41,173 bases of DNA from Opitutales bacterium (GCA_022565335.1 JAIUMY010000020.1:1-41173), one strand, 5' to 3'. Positions 35,501 through 41,173 are shown, counted from the stretch's first letter. A program made the numbers and translations. Notes: generated by a model from the letters alone, not told the origin.

Positions 35501-35792
35501 TGAGGCTCCGGAGATCACGGGTATAGGGGGCAAAAATGCTCTTGTCCCTCTGGGTGGTGCCGGCAAGAGCCCGCCAACGGGCATCGGCCAATAAAAAGGT
35601 CAGTTCCCGCCAGCGTTCCGATGATTTTTCCGGGTTTTCGCTGGCCAAAATCTCTTGTAGGATATCCGCCGCCTGAGCGAAGGCGGCATCTTCATAATAT
35701 TTCCTGGCTGCATTTTCATCCTCCGCGAAAAGAGAAAAGGTAGTAAGGCAGAAGGCAATACAGGCGAATCGCCGAAGGGTTTGGGATATCAT
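29574..35792 (-). CDS. Alpha-2-macroglobulin family protein with STN-like insertion
   Basis: A 2072-residue exported bacterial alpha-2-macroglobulin. The ATG at 35792 gives a signal peptide ending in SLFA; no lipobox is present, so it should be soluble in the periplasm or secreted. After a helical N-terminus (about 25-260) come macroglobulin domains, including the MG2 signature TDRPLYRPGDTVHLRYVER. The A2M segment (STAHWSPGILTGEDGRGKV) and the thioester GCTEQ, with Cys1541, follow. The alpha-toroid domain (GNGSWGWWRHSRPNAW) and the receptor-like C-terminus close it. Such proteins trap proteases that attack the envelope. About residues 1145-1240 hold an unusual secretin/STN-like segment. The common partner gene pbpC is absent. 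Confidence 0.93.
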   Translation of the reverse strand: MISQTLRRFACIAFCLTTFSLFAEDENAARKYYEDAAFAQAADILQEILASENPEKSSERWRELTFLLADARWRALAGTTQRDKSIFAPYTRDLRSLTSIHEPDPWAARAHHSLAEYSIQVESHRGRLTQTARNHFRDAFNAWSQQDDTPENRREFRDMVIHTIHPDSPLLAEDSARNSFWSRPAFEAEQLALARTLAETREEEFIIDLFLLMQRTSDYFRRHRGEAEKHKEFLQGYARLQKETSPEDPWFGLLVYNHGDFLQKYGNWYAKTSSAYPDFAAALEVFNLVAEEPEFEGRLLFFQRIQRARERLLEQTVRVSVPDTIRPETIIPLSLRTRNVDELKFSVYRINGPETFADPENWFFRGVRQIVPRGENSPVYADQEPVDTWSLSVEPTQAHDPTELTDRRAPLPHGAYWIQLSGRADGEEVAHGGAFFAVTDAAIVEQKSNEGNLVYVAHMETGAPLSGSVMNFYRQQTRRQGERHYEIMVGEKEDLDEDGIAHLKRSSGVELLWAETPKGPVILFDGRNSRRDNRPPPHRPYLTTDRPLYRPGDTVHLRYVERTPGQEGWDNARAGEEVSVRVMDPRRNLVKALTFTLDDYGVGVAEFVLPEDVPLGLFEARFPGYSRQNEEWRSGAASKSLFRVEEFRTPEFQVKVQPPRENGKPKVFSFGDEVEVKVAVSYYAGGAIPEAGVEYRITRRPFVWHRQASTPYPWLKTGPPNRPKPVDPSLAHEGTTTTDENGMARISFTTTHGPTLRRDWNRSGLPHGWEYLVEVTATDASRRTAEGSGALRVTREPFQWHLETPGEVYRPGAEVVLDIEAFDALNRPFPTDGTIEVARQVEAEQIRRDSISGETKVVDRGWRWSLLEESSFTTDEQGVARYRFRPTEPGLYRLRTVSPDGKITKEHTILVATRETHRLAVEVGRLQIYSESHSFRRGETGRLVIVSPYEQDNFVLLTTFGKDLLDHQLLRLKGNVRVVDIPLGDESVPNLHLRALMLRDRILQKAEIEWEIPPVEEFLQISFDDLPENFRPGEETEIGFTVKDHQGQPVSGNFALGVSDRAIQAIQPRLEKDIRAFFHDFRHPQPGGVHLPSYGSSDYSAIPKQLEIHYGTDLDGWESFWREKESGKRIQIPETADESEVLELLQQWRIDDFRIEGMTLRNAFTAIRQREDFREAFPNVGISVTDHTGGRDLLHLQVREMTIFQLLDLLTQKQGLHYSFTITQRQGFSYLRISIRSSREDSRIVKMHSPAPADPFAPSVEPDRLRMEPIREIHLPSVDSEGRGGESIRQHRSGFAGETDDTPTEPFGGEDLGAEALVRSDFRSTAHWSPGILTGEDGRGKVTLTFPENLTQWEIIARGITRNTEVGQEVTHITTSIPVAMRVQTPRFLVEGDYAILSGVAQNLTAGELEAGMDLRTENLVPEREGFERHSLPPGAQVRIDRGFHTESPLDEVKVTGELRSAAGSDAMEATFPVIEYGILQYHGDSLITQAGKEITESVLAFDLPPQKYPDRASLEIRTSASLASTALDALPYLANFPYGCTEQTLSRFLPSLLVQSTLADLDLDPGLVANRIFGGIEQTYRDDHLPEREHTLEQLDEMVAQGLRRLLDLQKGNGSWGWWRHSRPNAWMTAYAAMGLALAEQNGLSVPRSALNRSSDWLQSEMINYRNRPDLLAWMLYAVALNEHASWDDRSSANAAYLWENRGLLRSYGRSLLTLVFHHREQENEVYADRAKSLLGTLENGLREVREGSALLDGEPGEVWGVHWGEEGPTLRWNRNGVESTAWALRAFLAVEPDHPRADQAMQWLVRQRRGAQWSNTRDSALALMALNDYLQVSGELDADLEVEVMVNGEVRDSIRLEGEEALGVHTLEIPGDQLLFGENEVTFRTRGEGRLYASMGVEYFSREVPIEAKGNEVFVEREYRVKRRVQRLDGSFRREWMELEENELIEAGDRVEVRLLLEVPVDLEYLVFEDQKAAGLEPEQQRSGERTYAVAQRADGSFGDDRTFAHMEIRDKHTAFFIDRLPNGLHEIRYNLRAETPGRFTALPVLGHAMYVPEVRANSSSFRLGITDRR

Positions 35793-35968
35793 AGCTGTTC
35801 GGGGGGTGAGGGTAACTTTTTGCGACTCGTAAAGGTATACCGCATCGCTTTTCTTAATGCGAGGATTCTCTAAAAAAAATTCCAACAGGAAAATGGATAA
35901 GATGAATCCGGGCGGTTGTTGGAGTTTGAAACCTGGCCGCGTAATGGGGTGAATTCTCCCTGAAATGG

Positions 35969-35987
35969 GCAGTTCCGGAGAGACTGC
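35969..35987. repeat. GCAGT-CCGGAGA-ACTGC hairpin element
   Basis: In the 251-bp gap between the GTPase stop and the A2M start, GCAGT and ACTGC flank TCCGGAGAG. The same core recurs in the repeat cluster at 40.9 kb. The rest of this gap shows no gene. The ORF at 35854-36192 crosses it and is not considered real. Confidence 0.4.
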
Positions 35988-36043
35988 TCACCCTCGTTTG
36001 ATGGGCCTCCCGGCTTTTATCCTTTCCCTCTATGGTTGGTCTT

Positions 36044-37834
36044 TTAGTCGTCGCTGCCGAGGGTTTTGATAGCGGAGGCGAGGGGGTGGTCCAAATCGAT
36101 GCGGAGACGATGGTCGGAGTTATATTGGAGCAATAATTCCTCCTGTTCGCTTTTAAGTTCTTGCAGCGATTTTTGGATACGCCGGGGAGCAAGCAAAAGA
36201 GAGTGGAGCAGAGTGATGTACAAAAGCATCGGGAGAAGAGCCAGGAAGAAGGTGGTCAGGAAAGTGGAGCCCGCTCCGGAGGGAAAGGTGGCCCAGGATC
36301 CCTGTTCGTTTCCCTGCAGCAAATTGCTGACGGCGTGGAAATGATCGGCATAGAGCCCTACCAGAGGCCAAACAAAAATACCCCAAAAGATAAAGAACCC
36401 AAGCAATCCGGACATCCCGGCCAGAATTCTTCCGGGTTGGTGGCGGGCGAGATTCTTTTCCATGACTTGTTCGTTTTGACGCAGGAATGGTTTTAAGCCG
36501 ACGATGCTTACGCTTGGTTTTTCCGGTTTGCCATCGGTGAGAGTCCTTAACGGTTGCCCCAAATCCAAGGCTAGCGCGCGGTCCAGTTGGTTGAGAGCGG
36601 GGGCGAGTTCTTCCGATACCTCCTGGTGCAAACTATCGCTGGGATCGCGTGAGACAAGGCCTTTCCAGGCTTTTAGCGAGGCCGTGTTGCGGATTGCCTG
36701 ATAGGCCGAAGCAGCCGCGGAAGGCAGGCTGCCCATAAACAGAAAAGGGATTTTGGCCAAGGCTCCACGCAGGATGGTGGCAACCCCTAAAAGTCCTTTC
36801 CAGGGGAAGAGAAAGCCGGGACTGTGCGCCCAAAACCTGGAAAGGACCTGCATTTGGTAGTGGTAGCGAAAAGCCGCATCCTGGGTGAACAGAAGACGGG
36901 ACAGATTTTGTGGCAGTTCAGCCTCGCGCGAAGTCAGCTTTTCGATGAGCGGCAAAGCATGGGGAAACTGGGTGCCCCAATCACGCACCCAGGCTTTTTG
37001 GAAATTCTCCCATCGACCGGTTCTTTCGGGGGCGAGAATCGCTTCCTCGGAAAGATTGGCCAAGTGCGCGGCAAGGGTTTTCTGTATGGCTTGGGTGGTT
37101 TCGGCAAGAACCTTTTCCTTTGGCCTTTCAGCTTTGCTCAGAGCCCAGTCCGCGGCAAGGACTGGTGGAAGGACTTGGGCGGGGTCGTGCGTTTCGTGGA
37201 GACTTTCCAGCAGGTGGGTCACCAGCTCTTGTTGCTCCTCGGTCCGCAGGAGATTGAGTACTGGCAGCACCCAGCCTCCACGGGCATCCTGCAGATATTC
37301 GCTCCAATCCCTGTCTTCCACCTGATTGGCCGGAACAACGAGGACTTTTACCGCAGCCCGCTGTAAAATCCTCCGGGCGGAGAGCGCGCGGGCGGCCTGG
37401 AGCTCGTTTGAACCGGGTACATCGGCCAAGCGTATTTCCTTATCCGGAATAATATTGGTCAGAGGGGCGGTTTCGACGAACGATTCGGTTTTCGGATCGA
37501 AGCTGGAAGGAGGGGTGTGGGCATACCAGGTAAGGCGATCCGTTCCCGCAGCGGAAGCCAGCCCGGACGGGGGGTGGGGACTCTCGCCGGAAAGACCTGC
37601 CAGGGTTTGCGTGAGAAGGGTTTTTCCGCCGTTCTTGGGCCCGACAATGGCGATTTCAATAGAATTTGCGGTGACGCTTCCGGAAAGATTTTCCCATTCC
37701 CGGGCGAAAGTCTTCAGGCGGTTTTGCCAATACCCTTTTTTATTCCATTCCGAGGGCAAACTCTCCAGCGCTTTTTCCCAGAGCAGAAAGCGTTGCGGTA
37801 AAGGCGGAGCGGATGGAGGGGCAGGGTCAGGCAT
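36044..37834 (-). CDS. Membrane-associated P-loop GTPase
   Basis: A 596-residue protein with a GTPase-like domain. The Walker A/G1 motif is GPKNGGKT (residues 65-72), and the G3 motif is DVPGSNE beginning at Asp138. A clear G4 (N/T)KxD is not visible; VLNLLRTEEQ stands in the expected place, so nucleotide specificity is uncertain. A long helical region follows. Two hydrophobic helices lie near residues 465-485 and 515-540 and a charged coiled tail ends the protein. The layout recalls bacterial dynamin-like or YcjX/DUF-type membrane GTPases. It begins directly after gspH (adjacent codons), so it is probably made with the pseudopilins. Confidence 0.78.
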   Translation of the reverse strand: MPDPAPPSAPPLPQRFLLWEKALESLPSEWNKKGYWQNRLKTFAREWENLSGSVTANSIEIAIVGPKNGGKTLLTQTLAGLSGESPHPPSGLASAAGTDRLTWYAHTPPSSFDPKTESFVETAPLTNIIPDKEIRLADVPGSNELQAARALSARRILQRAAVKVLVVPANQVEDRDWSEYLQDARGGWVLPVLNLLRTEEQQELVTHLLESLHETHDPAQVLPPVLAADWALSKAERPKEKVLAETTQAIQKTLAAHLANLSEEAILAPERTGRWENFQKAWVRDWGTQFPHALPLIEKLTSREAELPQNLSRLLFTQDAAFRYHYQMQVLSRFWAHSPGFLFPWKGLLGVATILRGALAKIPFLFMGSLPSAAASAYQAIRNTASLKAWKGLVSRDPSDSLHQEVSEELAPALNQLDRALALDLGQPLRTLTDGKPEKPSVSIVGLKPFLRQNEQVMEKNLARHQPGRILAGMSGLLGFFIFWGIFVWPLVGLYADHFHAVSNLLQGNEQGSWATFPSGAGSTFLTTFFLALLPMLLYITLLHSLLLAPRRIQKSLQELKSEQEELLLQYNSDHRLRIDLDHPLASAIKTLGSDD

Positions 37835-38332
37835 TTAAGGAACAGCAAAATGGGCTTCGGTCCATAGGTCAAACTCCCGTTCCTGGCGGAATCCCCCGGC
37901 GGCCCAAGAGGCCAGAAAGGGCTCGGAAGACCCGTCGGGGAAAAAACGAACGCGTTCGATCGCACGGGTATCGACCAATTGACCCCGAATAAGAATCATT
38001 TCCGTGCGGGCGCGGCGTTGCTGAAATTCAAATTCCACAGGGAAGTCCTCCGTTCCGACGGGACCAAATTCATGGGTGCCGGAGGGGTTTCTAACGATGA
38101 ATTTGCGGTTTTCTGAATCAAAGCGCAGGTGGGTTTCCTCATTGTTAGCGAGGGCGCGGTAGCGGGCCTCCATGATGGCGTTTTGCAAATGGGTTTCAAC
38201 GCTTCGGTCTTCGTCGAAGTCGATTATCACGTTAATAGCCACGATGGACAGACCACCCACCAAGGCGATAAGCGCCATCACCAGAATCAGCTCCAGCAGC
38301 GTAAAACCCGCGTGTAAACTGCGCAAAATCAC
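37835..38332 (-). CDS. gspH: GspH-like type II pseudopilin
   Basis: A 165-residue pseudopilin with a short leader: MILRSLHAG then FTLLELILVMALIALVGGL, cleaved after Gly9, with Glu14 as residue +5. The length and the C-terminal part (FRQEREFDLW) fit the GspH group of minor pseudopilins. It starts at GTG, overlapping the gspG stop as GTGA. Its stop codon abuts the GTPase start. No gspD, E, F or L gene is in the window, so the machine that uses it lies elsewhere or is not a classical type II system. Confidence 0.82.
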   Translation of the reverse strand: MILRSLHAGFTLLELILVMALIALVGGLSIVAINVIIDFDEDRSVETHLQNAIMEARYRALANNEETHLRFDSENRKFIVRNPSGTHEFGPVGTEDFPVEFEFQQRRARTEMILIRGQLVDTRAIERVRFFPDGSSEPFLASWAAGGFRQEREFDLWTEAHFAVP

Positions 38333-38796
38333 CAGTTGCCGATGTTTTGGTCGCTATCCACCCCATCCGGGCCGAAGGAGAAAACGTCGGGGCCGGTGTC
38401 ATTCCGCTGGCCGGGATAACGGTATTGGTATTCATTGCCCCAAGGGTCCTTGGGGACCGAATTGGCATTCAGGTAAGGCCCCCGCCAATTGCCGGACCCT
38501 CCCGTGGGATCGGTGATTAAAGCCTGCAGTCCCTCCTCGGTCGTCGGGTAACGGCCCATGTGAATGCGAAAGGTGGTCAGGGGCGCTTGAATAGAGTCTT
38601 CCACCCAGATCTCCGCAGCTTGCTCACTGGAGCCTTCGAAAATGCGGGTTACCTGAGTAATGCCCAGTGATATGATAAGGACGATGATGGCCAGGACCAC
38701 GACTACCTCCAGGATGGTAAAGGCGCTTCGGTGCGTTGTTTTGCGGTCGAGGGGGTAGCTCTGAAAAGCCGAATGGGGAGATAGCGATAGATTCAT
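38329..38796 (-). CDS. gspG: GspG-like major pseudopilin
   Basis: A 155-residue major pseudopilin of the type II secretion family. The C-terminal half carries the GspG signature: GRYPTTEEGLQAL, GNWRGPYLNA, PKDPWGNEYQYRYPG and FSFGPDGVDS. The leader is unusual in two ways. It is 25 residues long, and the residue before the cleavage site is Ala rather than Gly (RSA then FTILEVVVVLAII), with Glu30 as residue +5. No alternative start would shorten it. It heads the gspG-gspH-GTPase operon. Confidence 0.88.
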   Translation of the reverse strand: MNLSLSPHSAFQSYPLDRKTTHRSAFTILEVVVVLAIIVLIISLGITQVTRIFEGSSEQAAEIWVEDSIQAPLTTFRIHMGRYPTTEEGLQALITDPTGGSGNWRGPYLNANSVPKDPWGNEYQYRYPGQRNDTGPDVFSFGPDGVDSDQNIGNW

Positions 38797-38802
38797 GGTG
38801 AA

Positions 38803-38831
38803 AATATAATAAGATTCCCACTTTAAGACAA
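38803..38831 (-). promoter_or_regulatory. Candidate promoter of gspG operon
   Basis: On the minus strand TTGTCT and TATATT stand 17 bp apart. The -10 box ends 6 bp before the gspG ATG, so transcription would start at or next to the start codon, giving a leaderless message. Confidence 0.5.
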
Positions 38832-38945
38832 TTCCAAAGAAGGATTGTTCAAAGGCCGTAAATTGGTTTCTTTGTATCTTTACTGAAAAACCAGAAGAAT
38901 CTCAATTAGACTTGCCCGATGGCGGTTATTTGCTAGGGTGAAACT

Positions 38946-40622
38946 ATGATATCCGACTCATCTGCACCGAAAAAGCTTGCGCACAACGAAGAGGTCAAAA
39001 AGGCCAGCCATTATTTGCGGGGGACCTTGCTGAAAAGCATGGAAGACCCGGTTACCGGCAGCATTCCTGATGACGATGCGGGTTTGACGAAGTTTCACGG
39101 TCTTTACTTGCAGGATGATCGCGATTTGCGTCAGGACCGGCGCAAGCGCAAATTGGAAAAGGCCTTTTGCTTCATGATTCGCATACGGGTGCCCGGCGGG
39201 GTTGCGACGCCGGAGCAATATTTGATGATCGATGATCTGGCCCAACGTTACGCCAACGGGACGATCCGCTTGACCACCCGGCAGGCCTTTCAGTTTCACG
39301 GTTTGTTGAAAGGGAACGTGAAGCCGGTGATCCAACATTTGGATAAAGTGTGCATGGATTCTTTGGCCGCCTGCGGTGATGTGAATCGCAACGTTATGTG
39401 CAACACCCTGCCGGAAAAATCGGCGGTTCATCGTGAGGTTTATGAAACGTCCTGTGCGATTAGCCAGCATTTGACCCCCCGCACCCGGGCCTATCATGAA
39501 ATCTGGTTGGATGAGAAACCCGTTGCCGGAGGAGATGATGAGCCCATTTACGGCGAGACTTATTTGCCGCGGAAATTCAAAATTGGAATCACCGTTCCGC
39601 CGGACAATGATGTGGATGTGTTTTCCCAGGACCTGGGCTATATCGCGGTTGTCGAAGATGGCCAGTTGGTGGGTTTCAATGTCGTTGTCGGCGGTGGCAT
39701 GGGGCGGACCCATGGCAATGCCAAAACCTATGCGCGCTTGGCCGATGTGCTCGGTTTTTGTACCCCTGATCAAGCGGTGGCAGTGGCCGAAGCGGTGGTT
39801 AAGGCGCAGCGCGATCATGGAGACCGCAGTGATCGCAAGCATGCCCGGTTGAAATATACCATTGATGACCATGGAATCGATTGGTTTCGCCAAGAGGTGG
39901 AAAAACATTTGGGGTGGAAACTGGATAAGGGGCGGGAAGTCACCCTGACCCATAATTCAGACCGCTATGGCTGGCAAAAAGACGAAGATGGGTTGTGGTA
40001 TTTTACGCCTTTCATTCTTTCCGGTCGGATCAAGGATACCGATGAAGCAAAATACCTCACGGGATTGCGCGAGATCGCGAAAATTCACCAAGGGGACTTT
40101 CGCCTGACGCCCAATCAAAATATTATGATTGGGCGGGTTTCGGAAGAGGAAAAACCGCGTATTCAGGCCTTGTTGGAGGAGTATAAATTGGACCAGACCC
40201 ATGAGCGCTCGGGGCTTCGCCTCAACGCGATGGCCTGTGTCGCTTTACCGACTTGTGGCTTGGCTTTGGCGGAGAGTGAGCGTTTTCTGCCGCGAATGAT
40301 TGAGCGATTGGAAACCGAGTTGGAAAAGGTCGGTTTGCAGGATGATGAAATCAGTCTGCGAATCACCGGTTGTCCCAACGGGTGTGCTCGTCCCTATTTG
40401 GCGGAAATCGGCCTGGTCGGTAAGGTTCCGGGGAAATACAATTTGTATCTCGGTGCCAAGCATGACGGTTCACGTCTCAACGAGGAATATGGAAGCAGTC
40501 TTACCGAAGAGGAAATCGTCGAAACCTTGAAACCGATTTTCCGCTCCTACGCTGAGGAGCGTGAGAAGGGTGAACGTTTCGGGGACTTTTGCGTTCGCCA
40601 GGGTCTGATTACCCCGCGTTAG
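38946..40622 (+). CDS. cysI: Assimilatory sulfite reductase hemoprotein
   Basis: This siroheme and [4Fe-4S] enzyme reduces sulfite to sulfide for cysteine and methionine synthesis. The 558 residues include the four cluster cysteines Cys431, Cys437, Cys476 and Cys480 (ACVALPTCGLALAE and TGCPNGCARP), spaced as in E. coli CysI. VGGGMGRTHGNAKTYARLAD and RLTPNQNIMIG are also conserved. The downstream sequence LVGKVPGKYNLYLGAKHDGSRLN favours CysI over ferredoxin nitrite reductase. No cysJ or cysH is adjacent, so the electron donor is encoded elsewhere. Confidence 0.93.
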   Translation: MISDSSAPKKLAHNEEVKKASHYLRGTLLKSMEDPVTGSIPDDDAGLTKFHGLYLQDDRDLRQDRRKRKLEKAFCFMIRIRVPGGVATPEQYLMIDDLAQRYANGTIRLTTRQAFQFHGLLKGNVKPVIQHLDKVCMDSLAACGDVNRNVMCNTLPEKSAVHREVYETSCAISQHLTPRTRAYHEIWLDEKPVAGGDDEPIYGETYLPRKFKIGITVPPDNDVDVFSQDLGYIAVVEDGQLVGFNVVVGGGMGRTHGNAKTYARLADVLGFCTPDQAVAVAEAVVKAQRDHGDRSDRKHARLKYTIDDHGIDWFRQEVEKHLGWKLDKGREVTLTHNSDRYGWQKDEDGLWYFTPFILSGRIKDTDEAKYLTGLREIAKIHQGDFRLTPNQNIMIGRVSEEEKPRIQALLEEYKLDQTHERSGLRLNAMACVALPTCGLALAESERFLPRMIERLETELEKVGLQDDEISLRITGCPNGCARPYLAEIGLVGKVPGKYNLYLGAKHDGSRLNEEYGSSLTEEEIVETLKPIFRSYAEEREKGERFGDFCVRQGLITPR

Positions 40623-40628
40623 ACATTT

Positions 40629-40658
40629 GCATCAGAGGTTGGCCTGTCCGGCCGATGC
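40629..40658 (+). terminator. Hairpin just after cysI
   Basis: GCATC pairs with GATGC and encloses GGCC paired with GGCC, 7 bp past the cysI stop. There is no U-tract, so its role as terminator is uncertain. Confidence 0.4.
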
Positions 40659-40664
40659 CGAACC

Positions 40665-40695
40665 GCCGCAGGTAGCTTCGACTGGAGATTGCGGC
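40665..40695. repeat. GCCGCA/TGCGGC inverted repeat
   Basis: GCCGCA and TGCGGC bracket a 19-base loop. The right arm GGAGATTGCGGC matches GGAGACTGCGGC at 40944-40955 except for one base. Confidence 0.4.
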
Positions 40696-40851
40696 AAAAC
40701 CCTTACCCCAGTCCAAAGGTCCTGCGGCCGTTACGCTATACAAGTTTTCCCTCAAAGTATTTCCAGCTCAGACTCAGGACACTTGATTCCAGTGAAGTAA
40801 AGGTGACACCAGTGGAATTTTTTTAAGGTAAAAGGCGTACGCATTTGGTAA

Positions 40852-40864
40852 GTCCCAGAGGGAC
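40852..40864. repeat. GTCCC-AGA-GGGAC small palindrome
   Basis: A perfect 5-bp stem around AGA, first of three hairpins in 100 bp. Confidence 0.45.
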
Positions 40865-40877
40865 GGCAAGAGGATAG

Positions 40878-40897
40878 CCGTGGATGAAAATCCACGG
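40878..40897. repeat. GAAA-tetraloop hairpin
   Basis: CCGTGGAT and ATCCACGG form a perfect 8-bp stem closed by GAAA, a GNRA tetraloop. This would be very stable as RNA when read on the plus strand. Confidence 0.55.
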
Positions 40898-40935
40898 AAT
40901 AGGCTTTTCGATGTCGGGTTTCCGGGAAAGGTGGG

Positions 40936-40951
40936 GCAGTCCGGAGACTGC
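40936..40951. repeat. GCAGTC-CGGA-GACTGC hairpin
   Basis: A perfect 6-bp stem around CGGA. A diverged copy of its core occurs at 35969-35987. Confidence 0.5.
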
Positions 40952-41006
40952 GGCTGGAGAAAGCGGCTGCCGCGCGGTGTGGTGGGGCGTGTGTTTATGT
41001 CCCTGG

Positions 41007-41046
41007 CTTGAAGCACTCCGCGCAGGGACACGAGGTCCCCGCTTGG
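41007..41046 (-). repeat. 40-bp hairpin repeat, copy 1 (inverted)
   Basis: The minus strand reads AAGCGGGGACCTCGTGTCCC in its first half and matches copies 2 and 3 without gaps. The internal stem is GGGGAC with GTCCC. Confidence 0.6.
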
Positions 41047-41054
41047 CACAAAAA

Positions 41055-41094
41055 GCGAACGGGGGCCTTGCGCCCCTGTGCGCAATGCTTCGGA
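41055..41094 (+). repeat. 40-bp hairpin repeat, copy 2
   Basis: It matches copy 3 at 30 of 40 positions. The internal stem is GGGGGC with GCCCC, a compensatory change from the other copies. Confidence 0.65.
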
Positions 41095-41122
41095 AAACGG
41101 AAATGTACGCCCCTTTTCGACA

Positions 41123-41162
41123 GCGAGCGGGGACTTCATGTCCCTGTGCGCAACACTCCGGA
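41123..41162 (+). repeat. 40-bp hairpin repeat, copy 3
   Basis: It begins GCGAGCGGGGACTTCATG and ends ACACTCCGGA. The internal stem is GGGGAC with GTCCC. Confidence 0.65.
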
Positions 41163-41173
41163 GGCCACGGAAA

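Larger units (their letters stand above)
40623..41173. other. Repeat-rich intergenic region
   Basis: The last 551 bp contain no gene I can support. They hold many short inverted repeats, described separately, and a minus-strand ORF (40774-41139) that consists largely of them. The arrangement looks like a stack of REP-like elements at the end of the cysI transcript. Confidence 0.6.

Noticed and set aside
35854-36192. 112-residue minus-strand ORF
   Set aside because: It overlaps the 3' end of the GTPase gene and crosses a hairpin repeat in the intergenic gap.
38958-39953. 331-residue minus-strand ORF
   Set aside because: It is antisense to cysI.
40774-41139. 121-residue minus-strand ORF in the repeat region
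   Set aside because: Its sequence is largely translated from the inverted repeats and has no domain; such ORFs recur with repeats and are probably not expressed.
40852-41162. CRISPR array
   Set aside because: The repeats are inverted, few, unevenly spaced and self-complementary, with no uniform spacers and no cas genes.

Overview
The window looks like chromosomal DNA of a Gram-negative member of the Verrucomicrobiota, probably the Opitutae/Puniceicoccales side. This is inferred from the gene set, since no rRNA is present. Supporting signs are a verrucomicrobial-style pseudopilin ending in an ADGRVESI-type tail, a surface protein with a choice-of-anchor-M-like domain and the '[12 protein letters not shown]...STDLDSW...RRFLRLRF' C-terminal module, an outer membrane (TolC, LptF/G, YidC with a large periplasmic domain), and dispersed GC-rich hairpin repeats. 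Most genes are housekeeping. There is no sign of a phage, transposon, CRISPR array, tRNA or rRNA.

Layout. 0.1-8.5 kb (+): a lipoprotein, ndk, then a translationally overlapping trio (family 2 glycosyltransferase, sucrose-phosphatase-like HAD phosphatase, uppP), then yidC, yebC and metX. 8.5-12.7 kb: a GH67-like TIM-barrel orphan (-), a quinone-oxidoreductase-like MDR protein (+), ilvE (-) and an EVE-domain protein (-). 12.8-15.6 kb (+): a small membrane protein, a membrane PIN-TRAM protein, an LptF/LptG permease and an AhpD-like protein. 15.6-21.3 kb: a GlsB-like membrane protein (-), TolC overlapping an FmdB-type zinc ribbon (-), YmdB overlapping an RND/MMPL exporter (+), and queF (-). 21.5-24.4 kb (+): a pseudopilin overlapping an anchor-M surface protein, a cysteine-free FmdB-like paralogue and a secreted protein of unknown function. 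24.4-29.5 kb: DAHP synthase (-), a 31-residue COX24/bS22-like ribosomal microprotein missing from the ORF track (-), a fasciclin protein (+), a DUF2452-like protein (+) and glgB (+). 29.5-38.8 kb (-): gspG, gspH and a membrane GTPase in a tight operon, followed by a 2072-residue alpha-2-macroglobulin. 38.9-40.6 kb (+): cysI. The last 550 bp hold a cluster of small inverted repeats.

The genes form several functional groups. Envelope building and export: uppP, YidC, LptF/G, TolC, the RND protein and the GT2/HAD pair. Amino-acid and sulfur assimilation: metX, ilvE, DAHP synthase and cysI. Surface and defence functions: A2M, fasciclin and the anchor-M protein.

The best candidates for something undescribed are: (1) the alpha-2-macroglobulin with a secretin/STN-like insertion between its macroglobulin arm and its thioester half; (2) the gspG-gspH-GTPase operon next to it; (3) the pair of FmdB-like proteins, one of which has lost every zinc ligand but kept a shared C-terminal motif; and (4) the 40-bp hairpin repeat family at the right edge, whose copies show a compensatory base-pair change.
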